This document shows positions 23,701 through 36,312 of a stretch of 64,000 nt of DNA, piece by piece. Location of the stretch: the NCBI GenBank assembly GCA_051294375.1, contig CM119270.1:8605213-8669212 (forward strand), read 5' to 3'. The position numbers and the translations under genes are program-made. Position 1 is the first letter of the stretch, and each line of letters begins with the position of its first letter. The notes under the pieces are model-generated. The model did no database searches. It worked only from the letters and a program-made list of their open reading frames with translations, and was not told the origin of the DNA. Source of the stretch: Paraspadella gotoi. Lineage: Eukaryota > Chaetognatha.

Positions 23701-26700
23701 CCGACCCTATAATTCACTTTGTCGGTCCGTCGGTCCGCCCCCTCAATATTGTCGGGCACTAACTTATATCATGTCAGAACATCGAATTATGATAAATTAT
23801 GCAAAAAAATTTATTGCCTAATTAATTAATTAATTAATTTTTTAATGATTAATGATTAACTATTCGAATTTTGATCTGCAACTTTCACTACGCCTTACTG
23901 GGCGTCCATTCAGATTCCAGCCTATCCAACTTTTAATTTAAACTCATTCCCTCTTGCACGATTCCATCGAAACTTTATATCCAGCTTCGTCACACACTTT
24001 CCTACCCGCACACAAAATTTCATCTAAATCTATCCATCCAATTATAATTAATTAGAGTAATTATAGATTAAAATAAGTTAAAATTTTTTATTAAATGCGA
24101 CTTATGTTTTTTCTACCCACACACAAAATTTCATTCCAATCCTACCATCCAATCACGAGTAATTGGAGTTTTTTGCTAAGGTGGGACGGGCGGACGGACG
24201 GAGGGACGGACAGACAAACGGACGGACATCGTTTTTTTGCATAATTTGTCATAATTCGATGTTCTAAAATGATAAGATTGAGGGGGCAAACCGACGGACC
24301 GACAAAGTGAATTATAGAGTCGGGATCTGCTGAAAGCAGAAAGGGTGCAAAATCTGAAGTTGCTATAACAAATAATTTGATCTTTTCATTTCACTCACAT
24401 TTGAAATCCGTATAGGTGTATAGTTTTTGTGCACACCCAGATGCCTTCCCTAGGTAGGACCCCCTGACGTCGCCCCTCGCCACACGCCAGGGGGAAGGCT
24501 TTTATTCTGACGGTATACTTGGTAAATAGAGTTTAAATGGGGGACGTATGGAAGGACAGATGAAATGAAGGGACCGAAGGGTGTCATTTTATTTTATTTT
24601 ATAATTTGAATTGTTTTATAATTCGATGTTACAAGATGTTTCATAAATTTTTTTACAATAAAATGGGGAGAACGACAACGTTAATCTATGAGTAGTCAGC
24701 AGTAAGCTCACAAGACCAAGAGTATAATTCTGTTGTAAAAAAATCTGAATTTCAACAAAGTTTTATGTTTTAATTCATTGGCTTAATGATTTAATTGATT
24801 AGGACGTCATGAGTTCGCTCCCTTCGGGGCCTGATACCGGCTCTTGCAGTCTTTGTCAAGCTCGCTATCGCCGCGCCATTCGTTCCGATCGGGAGGATCT
24901 GCAGCGTTGGGCAGCCACCTTGGGGATGATGAAGGCCTTTGAAAATGGTGGGTTCACATACAGTGCACTGACATTGATAAACCATCAGTTGATCGCTACA
25001 GATTTCAATGACAACCGGGCAACTCGAGGAGCGCAAGCGGCGGATGAGCTTGTGGGACCGGCAACTGAAGCGGCAGATTGGGCGCGATCTCCAAGATCAG
25101 CGAAGAGAAGAGCTTCTAGGGTTTCGAAAAGAAAATCAAGTGAAGTCACGATGTGGAAAGAAGGGTCGCGCAGTGCTAACAAAGGAAACATGAAAGAGAC
25201 AGACAGACAGACAGACACCAAATTACGTCCAGAAACACCTTCTCGAAGAGTAAGCAAAGCATAATTGTGGCGCATTTTGAATACTTTTTCTGTTTGTTAT
25301 CTTAATCGTTCTTAATTATATTATATATTATATAATATTATATTATTGTATTATATTACATAGTTGCATAGTTGAGCATTAGAAAAATAAAAATTTATTT
25401 GAGCTATCTAACAACAAGAAGAACCGTAATTCAAATGTGTTGCGCCGTGTGACTTTCTTTTCACGTGTATTTATGGCACGCATTGCATCTGAATCTTGTC
25501 TTTTATTCTTTAAAGTTTTAGGATTTTTTGAAGGCGGCGCTAGCAGTCACTTAGATTTGAGGTTTTTTCCAGTATTAAAAAATGAGCATTTTTAACAAAA
25601 ATGGGATATACCAACCGACCGAAAAGTGACTTATAGATAATAATTTAATAATATAATATCATTTCAGATGGAATCAGAACCAAGAATTGAATCGGATCCG
25701 CGACTCGGATAAAATCTACCAAGGACTCGCCGATTGGATGAATCATCGTCGGGAATCAACCAATGAGAAGACGGGCTTCATCCCATCGGGAAACCGAGCC
25801 CATGTCAATGATCCGATTGTTCACTATAAATAGCTGACCATTTTTGTACTGATTCATTCTGTCTCAAGTTCTGACACCGTCTTGCTCTTGTTCATATTTT
25901 AAATAAATTCCACTTTGGTTTCATGTTAAAATCTCTGTCTACTTACTTAAATGTGGTGACAGGAGTGGACTCGACTAACCACTACTTCGGAAACAAGAGA
26001 GAAGCCTTAACCACCGCAACCACGCAACACCTTAAGAAGTAGACTTCGCCGTCAGAAGGAAGACGGCTCCGGCAGCCCCAGCAGCTCCACCAGCTCCAGC
26101 GGCGCCCGGTAGCTCAACGGAGAGCGAAGACGGTAGCATTGAGTGGGAACTCGACATCCACACCTTCGAAGTCTCAGGAGCCCTGTGTCAACAATGCCTA
26201 GAGGAGATCAAGCAGGCCGAGAGAATACGCCAAATCCTCAAGCTGATGAACACCAACAATTTGAAACAACAGCAAAATTATCAACAAGTCAATCAACGAC
26301 TCGAGGAAAACGAGGCCAGGATCAATCATCGCCTCGACCAGACCGAGGTGCAACTCGGATCCAAACTGGGAGAGTTGCACCAGATGATGAAAGACATGAT
26401 GAAGGAGACTCGCGATATGATGCAAGAAAATCGCGAATATCGGGACAAGCAGGACATCAACACCCGACACCCAACACCCCAAAGCTCCACCTCCCCACCC
26501 CCGTCACTCTACCCGAACATTAACCCCAACATCATGCCGCCGGCGGGGCAGCCTCGAAACCCGTACGAAGGCCGTCCGCTTGGAAAAGGTTGCCAGCCGC
26601 CACCGGAGGACACTTCCTCTGAGAGTGGCCGAAGCGATCCTCCTTCCTACACGCCCAACGAGCATCCCATCAAGCTCGAGAAGAGGCCCAACGACGGGTC

Positions 26701-29700
26701 GCCCGAGGATTTTCTGCGCAGCTTCTATGAAGCTTTCAAAGACTCTATGGCGACGGACAATGTTGATCAACAATGTCGATGATCCGATTGTTCACTATAA
26801 ATAGCTGACCATTTTTGTACTGATTCATTCTGTCTCAAGTTCTGACACCGTCTTGCTCTTGTTCGTATTTTAAATAAATTCCACTTTGGTTTCATGTTGA
26901 AATCTCTGTCTACTTACTTAAATGATATAATAATGATAAAATATAAAAATGATTTTTGATAAAAATTACTAAAAATTCATTCAAATTCAGCATAAAAGCA
27001 TAACACTTTCAGTTGTGACTCGGTGGCTCATTGAGTAAAGCCATCTGCTCATAACTACTATGTACCAGGTTCAATCCCAATTTGGTACCTACCCTGCGGG
27101 AAACGTGAGCTGGGCCGTAAACCGCTTTAGGTGCATGATAAACCCTCAAGCCTGGTTCCAAACCCAGGTCCTGTTCAATGGCTGCTGAGCGGGCATAGAA
27201 GTTATGGATAGTCGTCTTCAGCCTTATTATGCTATTATTATGCCTAAGAAATTTCAATAGGTCTTAAATTTCATAATCTTCTTATTAAAATGCTGCAAAA
27301 AGAAGTAAAATTAAATTAAATTAAATTTTTACAATCGTTCGACTCAATTCTTCTGGCTTGCAAAAACTTCTTCGATGCAATTATTCAAGACTTTATTGCT
27401 TTACTTTTATTAACCGATTCTAGTGTAGATAATTAATAATTAATTAATTAAAAAAGTTAACAGATTTCACTAATTTTATAAAATATTGAAGAAAACCGAA
27501 ATTTCCTCCCCCAAAAAAATACTAAAATTTTTATTTTAAAATACTATGGTTAATACCTTTTTTGAACCTTCAGCGATCACAAGATGATATTTCCTGGCAA
27601 ACTACCTCGATGTCTAGAAGGACAAAAATTCCGGATATGGAGGGAACGGGCATGAATAAGCCAACTGACAAGAAAACCTGCGAGCAACGGGTTGTCCACT
27701 CGCTTGCTTTTGAGATTATCTTCATCATCCTTATTATTGGCAACTCCGTGCCTCTGCTGATCGAAGCAATCAAGTGTTTTCTTAATAAAATTTTATTATG
27801 AATAGGGTGGTTGAACTTATTCGATTTTTTTTTTTGCAAGATATGGCACGTGTTCAAACTGGTATCTTTTTTGGGTCGATGTTTGCTTCATGACTCTCTA
27901 CATTATTGAATTCGCACTGAGGTACAAAATTACAAATTATAACAAAAAATCATAATAAAGAAGATCGTGTAGAGATATGTCCCCCTTTTTCCCCCATTTA
28001 TTTGTTTTGCCTTTTGTTATTACCATTTCTGCCGATAGATGTCTTTTTCCTTTTCTTTAGGAGATTACACTCCTCTTTCTTTTCTTACCAGATATTCTAG
28101 GCCCATGTAGATTCTTAGGACTTTTCCGCCCGTCACCAAACTGCCTTTTACGAGGTTCCAGGACGCCCTCATGTCACCATTAGTCACCTTTGATACCGTT
28201 CACAGACAGTGATGCCACGGCCATAGAGCTTGTGGCGAGACCACACTCCAAGAGACTCGTGGGCTTACTCGTGGTCAGACTTTAGACCCCGTCATAGACT
28301 GGTGGATGGACTTGTGGCCCACCACATTCGGCCACACTCGGGTGACAATAGCCTCGCGACTACTTCCTCACCACGGCGAGCCGACGGTTTCGGCGCAAGC
28401 ACAACGGCGCTGGACGCGGCCACGCCCACTTCTGGAGGCGTCAGCGGGGACCTGGGGGACGGCGGTCCTCCGTAACAGCACGACGGCGGCGAAGCGGAGG
28501 CGGCTACACGAGCACACGGCAAGTGTTCGTACAGTAAAAGGCAGAATTTAGTCTCCTCTGGCCTAAGCATCTTTTTTGACGTAAAAGATGTAGAGCTAAA
28601 GACGATATTAGTAAAAGATGTTGGGATAAAGATTTTGTATTGTATTACGAATTACTGTCATAAAAAATTGATTTTTTCTCTCTCTTTACATGTCTCGCAC
28701 GATGGCATCGGTCTCTCAGAAAAGCGGCGCCCCTCAGAACGGAGCAGATGGAGTCAGTCCGGACGAATTTGCCGAACAGCTCGAGTGTCTTCGGCATACC
28801 TTCGAAGGCCTCTTAACCGGGCCGTCGAGACAGGAACGTCAGCGGACCGCCACGTCTGCCAACAGCATGAGGGGCGCTGTTCAACAAAGAGACAGGAGGC
28901 GATGCGTCTGGCGGGAGGCTGGAGAGTGAAAACAACTGATCCTCTGGGACGAGGAATTGAAAGAGTAAGAGAATTTTTATTGGCAAATCCCGCTTTCCCG
29001 CCACTTTTGGTGGCTACGGGAGACGATACGATTATTGCTAATCCCGCTTCCGATTCCGGCTCTCGAACCGGATCCCCGTTGCTCTTTCCCCCCGATGCCC
29101 CAGGTCCGGTCGCGGGAAGAGGACGATACGGGTAGCGGAAGAACGATGGTTGTGGGAGAGCGGCGACGACGACATCGGCGGAAGATCAAAACCCGATTGC
29201 CCGTCGCTTGAGATCCTCTGTATCGGCGGCTCCGCTGTTCCAGACGGCCTTCATGACTCCGCCCACCTCTGATTTACCTGTACGGTCGCCGCGGCAGGGC
29301 ACCTATACGAGCGCTTTCGCGCCGGGTCCTGCCCACGAACCCGACTTCCGGGGCGACGACCATGCCGATGGTGAGAACGATAGCCACAGTGGCGACGGCG
29401 ACCGCGACTTCTACCGTGGTCACCTCCACAATTGTACACACTACCTCTGCAGCAACGACAGCTCTACCTCCCGTCAGCTTTGCTGATGAGCAGCAACGAG
29501 CGTTTTGAAGAGGCAGTGCAGAGGGCAGTTAACGATAGAACTACTAAAGCTGCACGAACCGAAGAAGATTTTGAGAGAGAGATGGCGATGCTGCAGGAAG
29601 AAAATGATCGATTACGACAAGCTGCCGAGAGGCAGTCGGCTCGACGACGTCTTCGAGCTGCAAGGGAATCTGCAGCCGATCGATTAGCGGAAGAGACACG

Positions 29701-32700
29701 CGCTCAACGAGTTCCAAATGCTTCGCAAGCGCCAGCGGTCATCTCGGGACCGGCGCCGATCTTCCCCGCGTTGCCGGCGCCCATCCCGATTTCCGTCTAG
29801 GTTGGCGCGGACGTCGCGCCTTGCCGAGAGGTCTGGTCGAGTTAGCAACGGGTCTGAACGCCTTGCCTGCGAGAAGAGCCGGACCTTCAGCCGAAAACAG
29901 CCCGTCGGCGGCAAATCTGACGACTTTGACCGAGAGATTGTCCGCGATAGAGATTGTCGCCCAGCGGCAGGTCGCCGCGCACGAGATCGAACGAGAACAG
30001 TGGAGACTCGAAAGGGAGAATCTTCAGAGGAATTTTGAGGCCACGGTAATGAGAATGGTTACGATGATTTTAGGGCGCCCAGCGGCGAGAATGCAGCCCC
30101 ACGGATAGAAACGCCGCCTTCTCCACCTCGGGCACCGCTTCCTCGGACTCCTACTCATCAGCCCCACGCTTCGACTCTCCATGATTCTTTACCTCAAAGA
30201 AACAATTCTCAGAGAGATCCAGCGATCGACGCACAACAAGCGCAAATTGCTCAACTTTCAGAACACACTACGACAAGTACAAGAGAATCTGAATGCTTTT
30301 CAGCACACGAGAACGGTGGGGCGGCTTCTGGGAGGCGGCCCCGCCTCCTGAGGCTCCCCCCGCCGAGAACGATCGACTACAACAGTATTTACACTCCCAA
30401 TCGATAGAGTCGACGATCCGCATGCTCAAAGACTTACGCCCAGAAGAAATGTTAGGAATGAAGGAGCTAAAACAAAGTAGTCTTCGAAATTCACATGAGA
30501 CAATGGGAGGCGGCGATGACTCAACCTGGTGTCACCGCTCAGATGCGTCATCAGGAACTACGCCACTGGTTCGGCGGTCTCGCGCGGTTGAAACTCCAAA
30601 AATTTTTTCATCGGACTGATTATTCGGCGGCCGTAGATGAAGCCGTCGCAATGCTTCATCAGGAATTCGGACGACCCGACGCCTCGCCTCACGAAATGCT
30701 AAAAGATTGTTTAGCCGGTGGTAAGGCAACGGAAGCGACGGAGATCGACGAGACGATTACGCATCTAGAGAATATCGCCGGCATCGCGGAGGCAAAGGGC
30801 CGAATGCGCGATTTGAACCGCGACACGGTTATCTCAGAGATTCTCGACGCAAAGTTTCCTCAATGGAAAGACAAATTTGCAGAGGAAAATTCGCAATCGG
30901 TCTTTAGAAATGGACGAAAACTTACGCTTTACGAATTTATTGAATTTTTGAAAATTCACCTTGTTGCGGTGAAATCGGTCTATGGCAAAAAGAAAAGATA
31001 GCGACGACGGCTGCGGTGGCGGCGGTTGCGGCAAACACTGGCACGCTGCCCCCGTCGAACAACGGTGGCATCGAGGATCAGAAAGGGAAACGAGTGCCAC
31101 AGACTCGTTCGATTCGTCTGACGCAGCCGATCCCGCCCAACCGGAGTTGCAAAAGAAAAAGAAAAAGAAGAAGCGACGAAAGAGAGCATAACTGAAGCGA
31201 AGCCCACGGTTCCTCTCCCAGAAGCCGATTGTGCCTACATAACAGCCCAATGGCCGACTTATCCGGCCATTCAGCCGGTGCAGCCGCCGATTCAACAGGC
31301 GGCGGCTACACCTGCTCCCCAGATCCAGATGGTGACGAATACGCCAGGAGTTCCGATGTATACCTCGACGCCGACTCGCCCGTCAAACTCCGCATTGCTA
31401 CTTTTGTGGACAAGACCATATGATCTGGGAGTGTACAGGCTATCAGGCACTCGGCGTCCAGGCGAGAGCCGACTTAGCGGCAGGCCGACGATTATGTTTT
31501 AAATGTTTAACTCCTAACCATTTAGCAATTAGATGTAGATCTAGTGTATCATGTAATCAGTGCAGGGGAAATCATCATCCCATGCTGCACGGCGCGGCGC
31601 CGGTGCCCCGACAGATGCCGGTTAATCAGGTGGCACAATATCAGCCACAACTGGTTTATGTTCAAACTCCTGCTCCCGGCCATGCTACACCTACCCTTTT
31701 CCAATCCGCTCCTTCCTCATATGCTGTTTTTTCTCCTTCCCAGCCCCTTCAGGACCCTGGGACGGCGAACGCTGCGGCGACGGCGCAGGGAGGACTGGCC
31801 GATTCAGATCAAACGAGACCAATGACGACGGTTCCATGCCCCCGGCAGCAGCAGCGACACCAGCAGCGATGCCCACTCCGCAAGCGGGAACAATCAACAG
31901 TTGACTAGCAGTTGCGTTCGCTCCTGGCGAGGCGACCTTTCGTCCTGTCGTGCCAGTCGTCGTCGAGATGAACGGACGCAAACGCACGACTTATGCAATG
32001 ATCGATAGCGGCTGTAATCGCTGTGTATTGAAAGAAAACATTGCCAACGATCTAAGTATAACTTGCAATGATGTAAAAATGCGAATTCGAACTTTAGATA
32101 GTGATGTTTATTGTAGACAAGAAAGTTGCTGATTTTAATATTGAACCACTTAATGGAACTTTTTCTCTTTCTATCAGGAAAGCGATTGTGGGATGTTTAC
32201 TGACTTCGGAGGACGACCTCCCCCGTGCGATGCAGATTGGTCGACAAGCCTCATCTCAAGGGGGTAACGTTCCCCAACCTCCCTGACAAGGAGGTCGGCG
32301 TGCTCCTCCCGGCAAACTACGCCTACACTTGGATTGATGGAGAGGTTCGACGAGGTTCGCGAGACCAGCCGGTAGCATCAATACGATGTTCGGCTGGACT
32401 TTGATCGACCCAGAGATGGAAAAGCGGCGATGACGTGGATTGCGGCACGCATGACCGCCAGATTGTTGAAGATTTACCAATTGTACATAAATATATCGTT
32501 GACTTACTTGACGACTTTCGTTTAGTACAGTCGATGCAAAAGATGGTGAAAGATTATCGGTTTTGCGACTTCCGTAAAACAAAAAAAAAGTGAAATGTTG
32601 CGAATCTCAAACAATAAGCCAACAACTTTGTCGACAACCGTGGCGCCAACCGACAACAGATCCTTTCTCGGTCACCGAAATCCTTGCTCAGCTCCTTCCT

Positions 32701-35700
32701 TCCCCCTCGATGCCGGAGCTCATTTCGGCGGGGGAGAACCATTTTCAGCAAAGACGAGAACCAACCCATGATCTTTGAAAGAGACGAGGCGCCCAAGTCC
32801 GTGCCCCGCCGACTTACGGCGGGCCAGACGCGGCCTGGCGCTCGTCAGAAAGAACATTGAAGCTGATTCTGTCGCGACATCGCAGCCAAAGACCGGAAAT
32901 TGTCCATGGACGCTGTTGTATTATAGACTCGTTTTTAAAATTTTATCCATTCGTTTTTATCTATTAGCTTGTAGTATCCTTCTTGAAACGTTCGATTTTA
33001 TCATTTAAAGATTAGTTCCCCTTTTTTTTATTGTTTGCTCAACTGGTTGTTCTACTAAGAATTTGACGCGTACGCTCAAAAGAAATTTTATTTTGACGGT
33101 CTCGTGACTTGGTTAAAATTCATTGTGTAACACATTGCAAAAAATAATTTATTACTTTGATATTGATTGTGACATTCAAACGTTAGAAAGATTCAATCAC
33201 ATAAAAAGTAAAAGAAGGTACAGTTTTTGACAGGCATTGAAAACAACACGGATAAACAATATTTTCTTCCTCTCCCCTTTTCTTATTTTTTTTCATTTGT
33301 TTCTACACTTTATTTATTTCTTCTTTTCTTCACTTTGTCTTATTTCTCCGCTTCCACTATCTTGATTCTTCTCTTCCCCTTTCTTGATTCTTTCTCTTCC
33401 TCTTGGGCATGCTTTACACTGCCCCTTCCAGATCAGAGTGGTTTTCGTTGGAGTTTTTCCACCGCTCTGATGGAGCTGGGGTGGGGTGTAGAGATATGTC
33501 CCCCTTTTCCCCCATTTATTTGTTTGCCTTTTGTTATTACCATTTCTGCCGATAGATGTCTTTTTCCTTTCTTTAGGAGATTACACTCCTCTTTCTTTTC
33601 TTACCAGATATTCTAGGCCATGTAGATTCTTAGGACTTTTCCGCCCTCACCAAACTGCCTTTTACGAGGTTCCAGGACGCCCTCATGTCACCATTAGTCA
33701 CCTTTGATACCGTTCACAGACAGTGATGCCACGGCCATAGAGCTTGTGGCGAGACCACACTCCAAGAGACTCGTGGGCTTACTCGTGGTCAGACTTTAGA
33801 CCCCGTCATAGACTGGTGGATGGACTTGTGGCCCACCACATTCGGCCACACTCGGGTGACATATAGCCTCGCCGACTACTTCCTCACCAGCGAGCCGACG
33901 GTTTCGGCGCAAGCACAACGGCGCTGGACGCGGCCACGCCCACTTCTGGAGGCGTCAGCGGGGACCTGGGGGACGGCGGTCCTCCGTAACAGCACGACGG
34001 CGGCGAAGCGGAGGCGGCTACACGAGCACACGGCAAGTGTTCGTTACAGATCGGTCCATCCAATCTGTTGCGCCGCAGTGATTTTTTTTCACGGGTATTT
34101 CCCTGAAATCATATGATTAAGAAATTTATGTTTAACAAATGTCTTATATATTGTATTTGTATTTATGACACGCACTGCATAGGAATTCTGTCTTTTATTC
34201 TTTATACTATAGTTTTAGGATTTCCTGAAGGTGGCACTAGCAGTCCCTTAGATTTGAGTTTTTTCTTATCTGAATAAATGAGCAACCAAGTATAGGCTAG
34301 TTACGAGCATTTTTTAATAAAAGTCGGAAAGACCGATGGACAGTTCGACCAAAAAGATATCCAACAACATTGTAACTTTTTAAAAAATCTAATTAAAGAT
34401 TAAGTTTTTATTTTAAGCTAGATTTATTCTGAAATCATAAATTAATGATTAAATAAAATGATTAATTAATTGACTAATTGATTAATTAACTGATTAATTA
34501 TTAGATTTATTAATAATCCTGCATATACATTTAATATAAAAGGAAAAAGAAGCATAATCAATTAGTGAAACAGGTTTTTTTTTTTCAATTTAAACTAATT
34601 TCCACTCAAACGATTCTATCGAAACTTGATTTCTGTTCAATCACACACTTTCCTACCCACATATAAAATCCAGGCCAATCGCCCCATCCACTCATGAGCA
34701 ATTGGTATTCAAATAGTGATATATATTTTTTGTTTTTTAGTCGGATCTGCTTATCAGCAGATCCTGACTCTATAACTCACTTTGTCGGTCCGTCGGTCCG
34801 CCCCCTCAATATTGTCGGGCACACACTTATATCATGTCAGAACATCGAATTTGATAAATTATTCAAAAAAAATGATGTCCGTCCATCCGTCCGTCCGTCC
34901 ATCCGTCCGTCCGTCCCACCTTAGCAAAAAACATAATTACTCTGTGATTGGATGGATGGATTTAAATGAAATTTTGTGTGAGGATAGGTAAGTGTGTGAT
35001 TGAGCTGGATATGTTTCGATAGAATCGTCCAAGTGGAAATGAGTTAAATGGAAAAAACAAAAAAAATATATTCACTATTTGAACACCAATTGCTCATGAG
35101 TGGATGGGCTGATTAACCTGGAATTTTGTATGTGGGTAGGAAAGTGTGTGATTGAACAGGAAATCAAGTTTGGATGGAATAGTTTGAGTGGAAATGAGTT
35201 TAAATGGAAAAAAACAAAAAACCTGTTTTACTAATTGATTATGCTTCTTTTTCCTTTTATATTAAATGTATATGCAGGATGTATTAATAAATCAAATAAT
35301 TAATCAGTTAATTAATCAATTAGTAAATAAATTAATCAATAATTAATTAATTAGTCAATCAATCCGTCCCATCCGTCCCATCTTAGCAAAAAGCTCCCAA
35401 AACTCGTTGATTGACTGGTTGGATTGGAATTAAATTTTGTGTGTGAGTAGGAAAGTGTGTGATAAAGCAGGATATAAAGTTTCGATGAAATCGTGTGAGT
35501 GGAAATTAGTTTAAATGGAAAAAACATAAGTCGAATTTACTAAAATCTTTTTACTTATTTTAACCAATAAATACTCTAATTAATCATAATTGGATGGATA
35601 GATTGAGTTGAAATTTTGTGTGTTGGGTAGGAAAATGTGTGACGAAGCTTGATATAAAGTTTCAGTGGAAATGTACCAGTGGAAATGAGTTTAAATGAAA

Positions 35701-36276
35701 AAATATGAGTCACATTTACTTGAATCTTTTTATTTATTTTAACCCATGATAGATTGAGATGAAATTTTGTGAGCCAGTAGGAAAGTGAGTGAAGAAGCTA
35801 GATTATAAGTTTTGACGAAATGCAAGTTAAAAAATGATGCAAGTTGAAAAAATGATGCAAGTTAAAAAATCTTAAAAGCATAAGGATCGTCGCTATTGCA
35901 AAAAAGAGAGAGAGAGAAGAGAGAGTGAGAAAGAGAGAGAGTGAGAGAGAGAGAGTGAGAGAGAAGAGAAGGAGACATAAATAGAAAAATCTTAAAAGAC
36001 TCAAGATCGAGCCAGAGCCCACTATCAAAGAAAATTAATGAAAAAACCCGGGAAAAAACGAATGAATCATGCGATAACGAATTATTGATGTAATAGTAAT
36101 TGATTGAGGTAATACTAATTGATTGATGTAATAGTAATTTATGATGTAATAGGAATTGATTATTGGTTCGATGATAATCAATTATTTATGCGATGATAGT
36201 CATTCAGCATGACTGATGATGATTGTCATTCATTGATGCGATGATAGTCAATAAAACAAACAATGCGTGTATGAGT

Positions 36277-36312
<36 letters not shown>

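Larger units (their letters stand above)
27968..34048 (+). mobile_element. BEL/Pao LTR retroelement, pol-deleted, with GATCG target duplication
   Basis: Complete insertion of 6081 bp in the e9-e10 intron. LTRs begin TGTAGAGATATG and end with ACA, and the 5-bp duplication GATCG stands at 27963-27967 and 34049-34053. Family assignment rests on the gag zinc-knuckle arrangement and a DUF1759-like helical domain followed directly by an aspartic protease. Reverse transcriptase, RNase H and integrase are absent: only about 0.9 kb separates the protease tail from the 3' LTR. The element landed inside an R5 repeat. A G-rich tract (GAGCTGGGGTGGGG) before the 3' LTR is a plausible polypurine tract. Confidence 0.88.

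Noticed and set aside
24803-25264. Missing exon between e7 and e8
   Set aside because: Sequence and phases do not resemble the pre-S1 linker, and e8 itself already covers that region.
26143-26523. 126-codon frame MGTRHPHLRSLR...
   Set aside because: It overlaps the gag remnant in another frame; the coiled-coil gag frame is the plausible one.
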